A stretch of 64,000 nucleotides of DNA, taken from contig NZ_QKSB01000005.1 in assembly GCF_003234935.1 (NCBI RefSeq), forward strand, positions 183,118 through 247,117, written 5' to 3'. Origin of the DNA: Putridiphycobacter roseus (GTDB lineage: Bacteria; Bacteroidota; Bacteroidia; Flavobacteriales_D; Crocinitomicaceae). Below, one piece after another: positions 55,252 through 63,985 of this stretch. The notes beneath the pieces were generated by a model, which did not search any database, was not told where the DNA came from, and saw only the letters and a list, made by a program, of their open reading frames with translations. A program made the translations under genes and the position numbers. Each line of letters opens with the position of its first letter. Positions within the stretch are counted from its first letter, which is position 1.

Positions 55252-56292
55252 TTATTTTTTTTTCTTTCTTTCGAAAGATATTTTTCCAATTTTGAACTTA
55301 GTCACCTTATAATCACTATCTTTTGTACTTTCTTGATAAGATACTGGCAGCTTGGTAAAGTTACTTAATGCGTTCGTAACCGGTTTATATCGGTCATGCA
55401 CATTTACCTTTGATGCCGTATGTGCATAATGATCATGTTCAATAAAATCTTCTGTATTTTTAATTTCAGTAAAAGCCAAGTCATCTTCTGTAAAAAGAAC
55501 ATCATAGTTACTCAACTCAGGAAGCGGTTTCTCCATGGTAATATATGCCAAGTAATTATTATCTAATTTAGGAACTGGATTTAAACGCTCTATCTTTAAA
55601 ATACGCGTAGTTTTCAGGCCTTTTTTATTGGTAGTTTTGGGTTTCGTAGCAATATTTTCTTGTGCTGGTACCTGCATTAACTTTTCAATTACTGCTGCCC
55701 CTTTATGCTGTTCATCTGCAAATTTTATCTGCTGAAAATTATTTTCATCCAAAGATCGACTTGCATATTTTTGTGGGACGTTTTGATACATATTCCAATT
55801 CACAGCAAAGAAAACCAGTGCTAATACTGCGGCAACCGAAAGCATTCTAACAAACATGCCAAGTACCAGACCCTTCTTTTTTAGTAACGTATTTTTATTT
55901 TCATAAACCACCGTTAAATCTGGCTGTAATTTAATTTTTCGATATAAACTACTGGTATGTTCCAACCCATGGGCTTTCGTATAATTAATTAACTTTTGAT
56001 TTTCAACCTCAGATAGCAATCCTTCTGCACTGCCAATTAACCAATTTTCCACATTGTCTTTATCAATACCATTTTTAAAAACAGGCTCTAATAAGGCTTC
56101 TTTACCTTCAAATTCCAAATTTTCCTTTGGTAGTTCAAATTCCAAAACATCTGCCATGTCAACTACTTCAGCAGCACAGGCAGGATGTGTATCTAAAAAA
56201 CTTAGCAAAACTTGGCTATCCTTTGCATTCAAATTTCCTTCCAGATAATCTAGATAAAAAGCTTCATAATTATATATATCTACTTTTATCAT
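55252..56292 (-). CDS. Putative anti-sigma factor, single-pass membrane protein
   Basis: This 346-residue protein overlaps the ECF sigma gene by 4 bp. The N-terminal 130 residues are cytoplasmic and helical (MIKVDIYNYEAFYLDYLEGNLNAKD, DTHPACAAEVVDMADVLEFELP), resembling the start of Bacteroidota anti-sigma proteins. One membrane segment lies at about residues 145-166 (GMFVRMLSVAAVLALVFFAV). The C-terminal half is basic, low in order and outside the membrane. Position and topology are the main evidence; no zinc-binding anti-sigma motif is seen. Confidence 0.7.
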   Translation of the reverse strand: MIKVDIYNYEAFYLDYLEGNLNAKDSQVLLSFLDTHPACAAEVVDMADVLEFELPKENLEFEGKEALLEPVFKNGIDKDNVENWLIGSAEGLLSEVENQKLINYTKAHGLEHTSSLYRKIKLQPDLTVVYENKNTLLKKKGLVLGMFVRMLSVAAVLALVFFAVNWNMYQNVPQKYASRSLDENNFQQIKFADEQHKGAAVIEKLMQVPAQENIATKPKTTNKKGLKTTRILKIERLNPVPKLDNNYLAYITMEKPLPELSNYDVLFTEDDLAFTEIKNTEDFIEHDHYAHTASKVNVHDRYKPVTNALSNFTKLPVSYQESTKDSDYKVTKFKIGKISFERKKKK

Positions 56293-56795
56293 TTTTCTAA
56301 AACGGCTTCTACACTCACCAATATTTCTTTTAATTTTTTTCTTCCTCTAAAAATATAAACCTTCACTTGACTCTCTTTTAAATCCGTAATGTTTCCTATT
56401 TCACTATAATCATAACCTTCATAATCGCGTAACAAAATAACTGTTTTTTGTATTGCTGGTAATTGATCCAAAGCTTCATTTAGAATAGATTGCAAATCCA
56501 TGTTTTTAATTGGATCAGCATGTTTAACATAATCAATATTCTCTTCCCCAACTTGAAATTTTTCTTTTCTTACCACATCTATCAAACGATTATAGGCAGT
56601 TGTAAATAAATAAGATTTTACTTTTTGCCCATCAATGTTTTCTTTTTTAAGCCAAACTTTTTCAAAAGTATCTTGTACAACGTCCCTAGCAGCATCAATA
56701 TTTTTTAGATGCTTGAGTACAAACCGATAAATATTATCAGCATAATCGGCTACGGCGCTATTGTATTCGTCGACAGTCATTTTTTCATAGGTCAA
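56289..56795 (-). CDS. RNA polymerase ECF-type sigma factor
   Basis: This 168-residue sigma-70 family protein has region 2 (NIYRFVLKHLKNIDAARDVVQDTFEKVW, covering the core-binding and -10 recognition helices) and region 4 (LDQLPAIQKTVILLRDYEGYDYSEIGNITDLKESQVKVYIFRGRKKLKEIL). No sigma region 1 or 3 is present, as expected for the ECF class. It opens the sigma/anti-sigma operon and is divergent from the S9 peptidase gene. Its regulon cannot be read from the window. Confidence 0.93.
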   Translation of the reverse strand: MTYEKMTVDEYNSAVADYADNIYRFVLKHLKNIDAARDVVQDTFEKVWLKKENIDGQKVKSYLFTTAYNRLIDVVRKEKFQVGEENIDYVKHADPIKNMDLQSILNEALDQLPAIQKTVILLRDYEGYDYSEIGNITDLKESQVKVYIFRGRKKLKEILVSVEAVLEK

Positions 56796-56890
56796 TAGTA
56801 GGACGGTTCAGGCGTTAATAAGTTACACCTCGATCCAATATTATTAAATAGAATACTTTAAAAATACTAATTTAGTCCAAAAGTAAAGAC

Positions 56891-59212
56891 ATGAAGTACT
56901 ATTATTTGTTCATTTTTATATCCTTATTCCATTATCAAGTAAATGCACAACTCGTTTTAAGTGACATTATGCGTGGTAATGATTTTATAGGTAATCAGCC
57001 TTATCATGTACTTTGGGGACCAGAAAATGAGACCATTTATTTCCGTTGGAAAAAAGATTCTTTGGCTTATAAAGAGCAACATGTCTATCATTTAAAAACT
57101 AAAAAAATAATTGCTTTAGACCCTATTTCTCAAATTGACTTGCCAATTAGCGGATTTCAAACCAATAATAATGGCGCATACTACTACCAAAATAAAAAAG
57201 GAATTTATTATGTTCAGCACAAGGGCAACAAATTGATATTTCAAGCAAGCGGTAATTACCGATTAATACATGTTTTTGATGAAAACAAAATACTCCTACA
57301 AAATGGAAAAAGCTACCTAATCTTTAATCACCAAGAAGGAACCATAAAGGAGTTAATGCATTTTACAGAATCCACCGACAAAGAAAAAGAAATGGATTAT
57401 TTAAGTCGGCAGGAATTAATATTATTCGATTTTTTAAAAGAAGAAAAAAACAAGGAAAGGGCAAATAGTAATAAAATTCAGCAAGCAACATACCAAAAGA
57501 CTTACCCTATAAAAAATCAAACTATAGGCTTATTCGAAATCAATTCGAACCATAACTTCGCTTTATTTCGCCTAGATAAATACGCCAAAAACACCAATAC
57601 GGAAATGCCAAGTTACATTAACAAAAATGGCCATGTGACACTAAAAAAAGCAAGACCAAATGTTGGCGCTAAACACCCAACACATGTCATAGCTTATCTG
57701 GATTTAAACCATAATAAGTCGGGGGAAATTAACATTGCTCATTTACCTGGAATTAAATTAGACCCGCTTTATTTACAAATTTATAATGACACGATTGACC
57801 TTCACCGAAGTACCCCAAAAGCGGTTATTCCCACTCAAATACAATTTAATGATTTTGGCGACAAGGCATTAATTGAAATTAAGTCCTATGATAATAAGGA
57901 CCGTTGGATTTGTATTTTCTACACACAAACAAAACAATTAGAATGTATCAATCACCAACATGATGATGCATGGATTGGGGGACCTGGAATTTCTGGATGG
58001 AACATGGTACCTGGTAATTTAAATTGGTTCCCAGCACAAGACAAAGTCTTTTTTCAGTCTGAAGAAAGTGGCTATTCTCACTTATACAGTTATACTTTAA
58101 AGGACAAAAAAACGACCCAATTAACGAATGGAAAATTTGAAATTCACGAAGCAAAGATTAGTCAAAATGGTGAAAAATTCTACATTACAGCAAACAAGTC
58201 TCATCCTGGTAACCGTAACTTTTATCATTTCCATATCGAATCAAAAACATGGACGCAGATTTTAGCAGAAAAAGGCAATTATGAAGTAAGTATATCGCCA
58301 GATGAAAAACACATTGCCTATCGGTATTCCTATCAAAACAAGCCTTGGGAAATATTTTTAACAGAAAATAAACCCAATGTTATAGCAGCACAAATAACCC
58401 ATTCCACTACCAAAGCTTTTAAAGCCTATGCATGGAGAACACCAGAAATTATTCAATTCAACAACCAAGACAACAAAACTGTTTACGCAAGATTATACCG
58501 ACCAAAATCTGAGGTAAAAAATGGGGCAGCAATTCAATTTGTGCATGGCGCAGGGTACTTACAAAATGCACACCATTGGTGGAGCGGATATTACAGAGAG
58601 TATATGTTTCATAATTTACTGTGCGATAAAGGATATACGGTTATAGACATAGATTATTCTGCTAGCGCAGGCTATGGACGAGACTTCAGAACCAGTATTT
58701 ATCGCCACATGGGTAAATCTGATTTAAACGATCAAATTGTGGGTCGGCAGTTTTTGATAGAAAATGAAGGTATTGACGAAAATAGGATTGCCATTTATGG
58801 TGGTTCATACGGTGGATTTATTACCATTATGGCCTTGTTAAAATATCCTGGCCAATTTCAATGTGGTGCTGCCATTCGTTCCGTAACCGATTGGGCACAT
58901 TATAATGATGCCTATACGAGTAACATTTTAAACACACCAGAAACCGATAGCATAGCCTTTCAACAAAGTTCTCCAATTTACTTTGCAAATCAATTAGAGG
59001 ACGAGTTATTAATCCTCCATGGTATGCAAGATGACAATGTACAATTTCAAGATGTGGTAAGATTAAATCAAAGATTTATTGAATTAGGAAAGCATACTTT
59101 TTCTTTGGCTTTGTATCCCATAGAACCACATGGGTTTGTAAAATCTAGTAGTTGGATAGACGAATACAGCAGAATTTTAAAGTTGTTTGATGCTCATTTG
59201 ACAAATGAGTAG
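56891..59212 (+). CDS. S9 family peptidase (dipeptidyl-peptidase IV-like)
   Basis: This 773-residue exported serine peptidase has a signal peptide ending QVNAQ. Residues about 20-500 form a beta-propeller domain, and the rest is the alpha/beta-hydrolase with the catalytic triad: Ser 639 in GGSYGGF, the Asp of HGMQDDNV (about 714-715) and His 747 in EPHGF. These enzymes cleave dipeptides, often after proline, or short oligopeptides from the N-terminus. The double-Glu motif of true DPP IV is not evident in the part I could check, so substrate specificity is open. A TAATTTAG box lies about 28 bp upstream. Confidence 0.92.
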   Translation: MKYYYLFIFISLFHYQVNAQLVLSDIMRGNDFIGNQPYHVLWGPENETIYFRWKKDSLAYKEQHVYHLKTKKIIALDPISQIDLPISGFQTNNNGAYYYQNKKGIYYVQHKGNKLIFQASGNYRLIHVFDENKILLQNGKSYLIFNHQEGTIKELMHFTESTDKEKEMDYLSRQELILFDFLKEEKNKERANSNKIQQATYQKTYPIKNQTIGLFEINSNHNFALFRLDKYAKNTNTEMPSYINKNGHVTLKKARPNVGAKHPTHVIAYLDLNHNKSGEINIAHLPGIKLDPLYLQIYNDTIDLHRSTPKAVIPTQIQFNDFGDKALIEIKSYDNKDRWICIFYTQTKQLECINHQHDDAWIGGPGISGWNMVPGNLNWFPAQDKVFFQSEESGYSHLYSYTLKDKKTTQLTNGKFEIHEAKISQNGEKFYITANKSHPGNRNFYHFHIESKTWTQILAEKGNYEVSISPDEKHIAYRYSYQNKPWEIFLTENKPNVIAAQITHSTTKAFKAYAWRTPEIIQFNNQDNKTVYARLYRPKSEVKNGAAIQFVHGAGYLQNAHHWWSGYYREYMFHNLLCDKGYTVIDIDYSASAGYGRDFRTSIYRHMGKSDLNDQIVGRQFLIENEGIDENRIAIYGGSYGGFITIMALLKYPGQFQCGAAIRSVTDWAHYNDAYTSNILNTPETDSIAFQQSSPIYFANQLEDELLILHGMQDDNVQFQDVVRLNQRFIELGKHTFSLALYPIEPHGFVKSSSWIDEYSRILKLFDAHLTNE

Positions 59213-59236
59213 TACCTTGCAGAAAAATTACCAATC

Positions 59237-59488
59237 ATGACTAATAACGATATTTTCAAAAAATTACGTGTCGCGCATAAATTAACAAATACTGACATTG
59301 TTGCCATTTGTAAACTTGTTGATTTTAAAGTTACTGAAAGTGAATTAGGCGCTTTTTTTAGAGCTGAAGGACATGAAAAATACCGTAATTGTGGCGATCA
59401 GATATTAAGAAATTTTTTAAATGGCTTGGTCATTCACTTAAGAGGACCTATGCCGGATAAAAGAATTGCTAAAAAATCAGATAAATAA
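59237..59488 (+). CDS. DUF1456 family protein, single-repeat form
   Basis: This 83-residue protein matches the DUF1456/YehS family: MTNNDIFKKLRVAHKLTNTDIVAICKL, then the conserved ELGAFFRAEGHEKYRNCGDQILRNFLNGLVIHLRG. As I recall, E. coli YehS has two such units (about 156 residues); here only one is present and it resembles the second. The function is unknown. It lies 24 bp after the S9 peptidase and 3 bp before the pseudouridine synthase, so it is probably co-transcribed with them. Confidence 0.82.
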   Translation: MTNNDIFKKLRVAHKLTNTDIVAICKLVDFKVTESELGAFFRAEGHEKYRNCGDQILRNFLNGLVIHLRGPMPDKRIAKKSDK

Positions 59489-59491
59489 AAG

Positions 59492-60067
59492 ATGGCTGAA
59501 CATACACATTTTGCATTACACAAACCCTTTGGATTTATATCACAATTTATCCATAAAGGTAAACGTACAAAAAGAGTCTTAGGAGAATTACAAGATTTTC
59601 CTGAAGGCATGATGGCCATTGGTAGGTTGGACGAAAACACAGAAGGTTTAATACTTTTGACTACGGATGGTATGACCAGTGAAAACGTAAGAAGAAAAAC
59701 CGTGGAAAAGGAATACTACGCACAAGTAGATGGTTTTCCGAATGAAGCAGCCATAAAAAAACTGATGAATGGGGTTGAAATTGGTATCAAAGGTGAAAAA
59801 TATATCACCTTACCTTGTTCCGTAAAAGTTATAGAAGATCCAATTGCATTTCCTCCACGAGAAAAAAAAATAAGGGATGAAAGACATGGTCCAACAAGTT
59901 GGATTTCAATCACCATAACGGAAGGAAAATACAGACAAGTAAGAAAAATGACTGCTGCTGTAGGACATGCTACTTTACGTCTCGTAAGAGTTCGAGTTGG
60001 AGAGGTAAAGTTAGATAATTTAAAAAGTGGTGAAATTAAACCATTTGACCCAAAACAATTTGAATAA
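59492..60067 (+). CDS. Ribosomal RNA pseudouridine synthase (RluE-like)
   Basis: This 191-residue enzyme is the RsuA/RluE class without an S4 domain. It opens with LHKPFGFISQF, has the catalytic Asp in AIGRLDENTEGLILLTTDG, then TVEKEYYAQVDG and the C-terminal EGKYRQVRKMTAAVGHATLRLVRVRVG. It isomerises a specific uridine in 23S or 16S rRNA. The absence of the S4 domain and the small size favour RluE (23S U2457 in E. coli numbering). It is the third gene of the peptidase-DUF1456 run. Confidence 0.88.
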   Translation: MAEHTHFALHKPFGFISQFIHKGKRTKRVLGELQDFPEGMMAIGRLDENTEGLILLTTDGMTSENVRRKTVEKEYYAQVDGFPNEAAIKKLMNGVEIGIKGEKYITLPCSVKVIEDPIAFPPREKKIRDERHGPTSWISITITEGKYRQVRKMTAAVGHATLRLVRVRVGEVKLDNLKSGEIKPFDPKQFE

Positions 60068-60220
60068 GTTAATTCTTTTCTTTTACCCGCTTCTTAATCA
60101 AACTTGGCTACTCTTTAATAAAGGCAATTTTATCGCTTATTTTAAATAGTAAACAACACCTGTGGCATACTATAAACTGAATGGCACTCCGTATTGTTAT
60201 TTATAAAAAATTATACCTAC

Positions 60221-61720
60221 TTAATGGGTATATCCATAGGGTTGAATTCTTAAATTTTCGACAATATCGGAAGCAAGCAGTGCATTATAGCCTTTCTTTT
60301 CTGCTCCCTTATCCCCCGCTTTTCCATGAAAATACACGCCTACTATTGCGGCATTGAGCAGGTCATAGTGCTGTGCAATCAGTCCCGTAATAACACCTGT
60401 TAAGGCATCCCCACTTCCACCCGTTGCCATGCCTTGATTCCCGGAAGTATTTATGTAAAACTCTCCTGTTGTAGACGATATACAGGTATAGGCATCCTTT
60501 AAAACGATAATACATTGGTGTTTTTTTGAAAATGATCCTTGCTTTTCATGCCGTTCTAATGTGTTTTTAGAAGGGCCAACTAATCGGTCAAATTCTTTAA
60601 CATGTGGGGTTAAAACACTTCGTTTTGGAAGCAGTGCCAATAACTTTTGATTGGCAGAAATAATATTAATAGCGTCTGCATCCAACACCAATGGTTGCGT
60701 ACTTTTTTCAAGAAGACTTTGAAGCATTTTAACTGTCAATTTATCCTTTCCTATACCAGGACCAGCTCCAACTACATCATAGTTTGATAAAGTAGGTAAT
60801 TCGGTCAAAAAATGAGCGTTTTCATCCGTTAAACACATGGCTTCTGGTGCAGCAATTTGTAATATATTATAACCGCATTTTGGAACACAAGTGGTTAGTA
60901 AACCAACGCCACTTCTCAAACAAGCTTTGGTCGACAAAACAGCTGCTCCCATCTTCCCATGTGAGCCTGCTAAAAGTAATGCATGTCCATATGTACCTTT
61001 ATGGGATTGTTTCGCTCTTATTTTTACTATTTTGGCTACTGATTCGTCTAATAAAAAATAATTAGATTTTTGTGCCTGAATAAAGGCCTCGTCTAAACCA
61101 ATATCCACTACTTCCCAGTCTCGTATATATGCCCTATGTTCGGGAAAGAAAAAAGCCAATTTTGGTCTTTGAAAACTAATTACGTGACTATTATTTACAA
61201 TACTTTTAGAAGTAGAAATAGCATCACAAGGTAAACCGGAAGGAACGTCTATTGAAAAAACGGTTTTTTCAGCCTTATTTATAGCAGCAATTACCGCAGC
61301 AGGAAAACCTTTTACAGGATTATTAAGTCCTGAACCAAACAACGCGTCAATAATAATGTCATAAGCTGCGAAATCTGGAACAGTATCCGTCACCGTTAAT
61401 TCTTCTACCTCCTTTAACCTGTTTTTATTAATCTTACAGTCCGCTGAAAGTGTTTCTTTGAATTTAACTAGCATGACATGCACATCCATACCTTTTTGCC
61501 TTAAAAGTCGACTAACAGCCAAACCATCTCCCCCGTTATTTCCTACACCACAAACGATAATTATTTTTTTGGATGCATTACTATGTTTTTCGAAGGCTTT
61601 TACGAATGCCAAGGCTGCTTGCTCCATTAAATCAATAGATGCAATTGGAGCATTATCCATGGTATATTTATCTGTCGCTCTAATTTGAGCGACATTTAGG
61701 ATTTTTTTTAAGGGCGCCAT
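60221..61720 (-). CDS. nnr: Bifunctional NAD(P)H-hydrate repair enzyme
   Basis: This 499-residue enzyme repairs damaged NAD(P)H. Residues 1 to about 215 are the epimerase (YjeF_N) domain (IVCGVGNNGGDGLAVSRLLRQKG, FDALFGSGLN as IIDALFGSGL, SIDVPSGLPCD). Residues about 225-490 are the ADP/ATP-dependent dehydratase (LLAGSHGKMGAAVLSTKACLRSGVGLLT, VVGAGPGIGKDK, LDADAINII, TPHVKEFDRL, GNQGMATGGSGDALTGVITGLIAQ). Both domains are complete. It is monocistronic and divergent from the small gene at 62005. Confidence 0.94.
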   Translation of the reverse strand: MAPLKKILNVAQIRATDKYTMDNAPIASIDLMEQAALAFVKAFEKHSNASKKIIIVCGVGNNGGDGLAVSRLLRQKGMDVHVMLVKFKETLSADCKINKNRLKEVEELTVTDTVPDFAAYDIIIDALFGSGLNNPVKGFPAAVIAAINKAEKTVFSIDVPSGLPCDAISTSKSIVNNSHVISFQRPKLAFFFPEHRAYIRDWEVVDIGLDEAFIQAQKSNYFLLDESVAKIVKIRAKQSHKGTYGHALLLAGSHGKMGAAVLSTKACLRSGVGLLTTCVPKCGYNILQIAAPEAMCLTDENAHFLTELPTLSNYDVVGAGPGIGKDKLTVKMLQSLLEKSTQPLVLDADAINIISANQKLLALLPKRSVLTPHVKEFDRLVGPSKNTLERHEKQGSFSKKHQCIIVLKDAYTCISSTTGEFYINTSGNQGMATGGSGDALTGVITGLIAQHYDLLNAAIVGVYFHGKAGDKGAEKKGYNALLASDIVENLRIQPYGYTH

Positions 61721-62004
61721 CTTTGGTTATTTTTAATGATTTTAATCCGCTTTAACTAATACTCCTATTTTGAAGTAATATAAATTTAGAAATATAAACC
61801 GAACTGCTTATTCTTAGCTAATAATTTTTGTGTCAACTGCGAATATTATTTCCTTATCGATTTCTCAACTCAGTAAGTCCTACACTCTCCTGTAATCAAA
61901 TAAAACAGAGATGGTTTTGAATTTGTCATCCGATAGAAATATGAATTGAATTATTAGTATTACTTTTGATAAAATAAAAATACTTCACCCTTAATCTTAA
62001 GTTT

Positions 62005-62397
62005 ATGCCTTACCAAGATGTGTTTGTTCTTTTCTGGGAACAGGTAAAAGAAAGTGTACAAGAAGATCGATTTGCAAAATTAACCATGGCAAAGACCATT
62101 GGCAAACCTGACTTGAGAAACATATTTGTCCGACCTATTTACGCAGAAGACGGCTTTAAAGTCTTATTGAAATTGCGCTATAGATCTAAAGAAACAGAAG
62201 ACGAAGAAAATGAATTGACTTTAGAAGAAGCATACGCTGTAATACAGTCTCATCTCCGTAAATCTTTTTTCTCTGTCCTGTTATTCACCACCACAAAGGA
62301 TATTACTTTTAAGATTAACAAAAAAAACGCAGGAAGCATTACGGAATACCCCCCAACGTTTAAGGAAGTGATGCAAGCCCAAATTGATTCCGAATAA
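62005..62397 (+). CDS. Uncharacterised 130-residue protein
   Basis: No family is recognised. The protein is acidic overall, lacks a signal peptide and membrane segments, and appears fully folded: an amphipathic N-terminal helix (YQDVFVLFWEQVKESVQED), a KTIGKPDLRNIFVRPIYAED segment, beta strands around FKVLLKLRYRSKETED, a helix (LTLEEAYAVIQSHLRKSFF) and a strand with KDITFKINKKNAG. Codon composition looks like that of its neighbours. It stands alone, with gene-free sequence on both sides, so context says little. Confidence 0.72.
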   Translation: MPYQDVFVLFWEQVKESVQEDRFAKLTMAKTIGKPDLRNIFVRPIYAEDGFKVLLKLRYRSKETEDEENELTLEEAYAVIQSHLRKSFFSVLLFTTTKDITFKINKKNAGSITEYPPTFKEVMQAQIDSE

Positions 62398-62829
62398 TAG
62401 GTGAAGGACCTGAAAATGCTTTCAAAAACAATTTAACCAAGCTATTTTATAGCAGTTAAAGCCATACCATTGAGTAATAGCTATGCCATCAAGACCGTTT
62501 ATTTGTACGCGTTGTTTAAGTTAAAATACAGTTTGAGTATAATTGAATTCTTGTAATAGGAAAACTTAGGACCTACAACAAATTCTAAAATCAAGCTACC
62601 AATACGATAATAAGAAATAATCCATTAAAAAAATTTCGAACCATTAGTCTTGCACTTGTAAGATCAAGTACTGAACGCATACCTCTTTCTTTCATGCTGT
62701 CGAGAGGACATTAGCAGCTAGGTAAAATCGCAGGTAATAATAGCGTTGGTTAGGTAGTTTTTTAGCTTGTGAAGCTGTCTGCTATCGTTTATAAATGTCC
62801 ATTGGTCCAATCTCAACGCCTTCTCCTGA
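62398..62829. other. Gene-free intergenic region
   Basis: This 432-bp stretch has stops in all frames at short intervals. The longest coding-like piece is a 41-codon frame on the plus strand (about 62587-62715) with no start codon and no recognisable product. I see no RNA gene, clear terminator or repeat. Confidence 0.6.
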
Positions 62830-63480
62830 TCATGCTTCAGTGCTATAGTCAAATCTCACGCTCTTTAAACCAAATAGTAACTTAATCAAACCATGGAGGA
62901 TTGCTATTGGTAAAAAGAGAAAACCCAATAATAGTACTTTAAATTCATATAAAAATGAACTGTCTTTATAGGGCTTTCCTTTTAGTCTAGATAAAAAAGC
63001 ACTCAAAGGAATTCCATACATATTTCCAAAAATCATGACTTGAGCAGCTGAAAGTATAATTTCTGCTTTCTCCTCACCATACTCTTTTACAATAGCATCA
63101 TAAGCATACTTCTTTGGACAAGCTCTTGAATCCGCAAAATGTTGCGCAAATAGGATTGCTTTTGCTTCTTCGGGCTTTATAAAGTCACCTCCCCCTCCTT
63201 CACTTAAAAAACTGTTTATTTCTTCATTTCCCATCCCTTGTCGCAAAGCCATTTTAGCGTGACCATAGGAACAAATTGCACAACCATTCACCTCTGTAAC
63301 CGCCAAATCTATGCGCTTAATAAAGTTTTGGTCTATTAATTTACTTTTTTTATTCCTATTTAATTTTTGCATTGCCATTGGGACAAAAACAGCTGCTCGA
63401 TACATTTCCTTTAAACTGAATTTACGCTTAAATTCGGTTCTTGCACTTATTGCTTTAGGTAAAATTAAATCCTCCTCCAT
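62830..63480 (-). CDS. Carboxymuconolactone decarboxylase/AhpD-fold protein
   Basis: This 216-residue protein has the AhpD-like helical fold with the redox motif VNGCAICSYGHAKMALRQG (CAIC plus the following His), the signature of peroxidase-linked CMD family members. A second helical segment (AKAILFAQHFADSRACPKKYAYDAIVKEYG) precedes a hydrophobic C-terminal part (FKVLLLGFLFLPIAILHGLIKLLFG) that could contact the membrane. AhpD proteins recycle or act as alkylhydroperoxidases; the partner here is unknown. Confidence 0.8.
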   Translation of the reverse strand: MEEDLILPKAISARTEFKRKFSLKEMYRAAVFVPMAMQKLNRNKKSKLIDQNFIKRIDLAVTEVNGCAICSYGHAKMALRQGMGNEEINSFLSEGGGGDFIKPEEAKAILFAQHFADSRACPKKYAYDAIVKEYGEEKAEIILSAAQVMIFGNMYGIPLSAFLSRLKGKPYKDSSFLYEFKVLLLGFLFLPIAILHGLIKLLFGLKSVRFDYSTEA

Positions 63481-63637
63481 AATTCTATTACGTATTTGAT
63501 CATATATACATGAGCACCATCATTCGTGTAAAAAGAGCAACAGTAAAACGCTAATTAAATTTAATTCAAATATAAGCATTTGCCTTCATTCCTTACTTTT
63601 AAAATAACGCCTATTCATTCTAGTGATTCAACAATAA

Positions 63638-63790
63638 TCAATTTGTAGTAGAGGTAATAAATATTTTGTGGGTGAATCAGATTGCAATAATAACTTCCAG
63701 TCTGGTCTTAAGGTTAAAAAAAGACTTTTGGAGGAATTATCCGATAATAAAATTATCGCCAATCACAAATTAGAGGTATCAGAAACGTAG
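63638..63790 (+). pseudogene. Possible gene remnant, 50 codons
   Basis: An open frame bounded by stop codons translates to a protein-like, Lys/Glu/Leu-balanced sequence (SRGNKYFVGESD, then LKVKKRLLEELSDNKIIA, ending HKLEVSET). It has no start codon or neighbour support. It could be the tail of a decayed gene or chance; I do not recognise a family. Confidence 0.25.
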
Positions 63791-63928
63791 CATTTTTTTA
63801 TGAAGGTGCATGAAAATTTATGCCTAACCCCAACTCTTGAAATTGACACCTTGATCTTTTCCAGACCATGTGACCAACCATTAAAATCAAGGTAAAAAAA
63901 AACTCAGTTTCCTAAAGTGTTTTTGGTG

Positions 63929-63985
63929 GGCAATGAGGGACTCACCTCAACTTCGTTCGGCATAAACTTCTCGTTCGAATTTATT
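63929..63985 (-). other. Degenerate tRNA-like relic
   Basis: Plus-strand GGTGGGCAATGAGGGACTC looks like the reverse complement of a tRNA 3' end (acceptor ATTGCCC, T-stem CCCTC, with ACC following). The remaining sequence does not fold as a tRNA, and about 50 bp further on ATTGGGC replaces the expected acceptor complement ATTGCCC. A-rich sequence follows, as at 235-242 after the first relic's ATTGGGC. Confidence 0.3.

Noticed and set aside
61992..62001. TAATCTTAAG before the gene at 62005 as a further metal-response operator
   Set aside because: It is a single half-site with no second CTTAA at 11 bp and lies almost on the start codon; chance is likely in AT-rich DNA.
62587..62715. 41-codon plus-strand frame in the 62.4-62.8 kb gap
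   Set aside because: It has no start codon and no recognisable product; its length is within chance for this composition.
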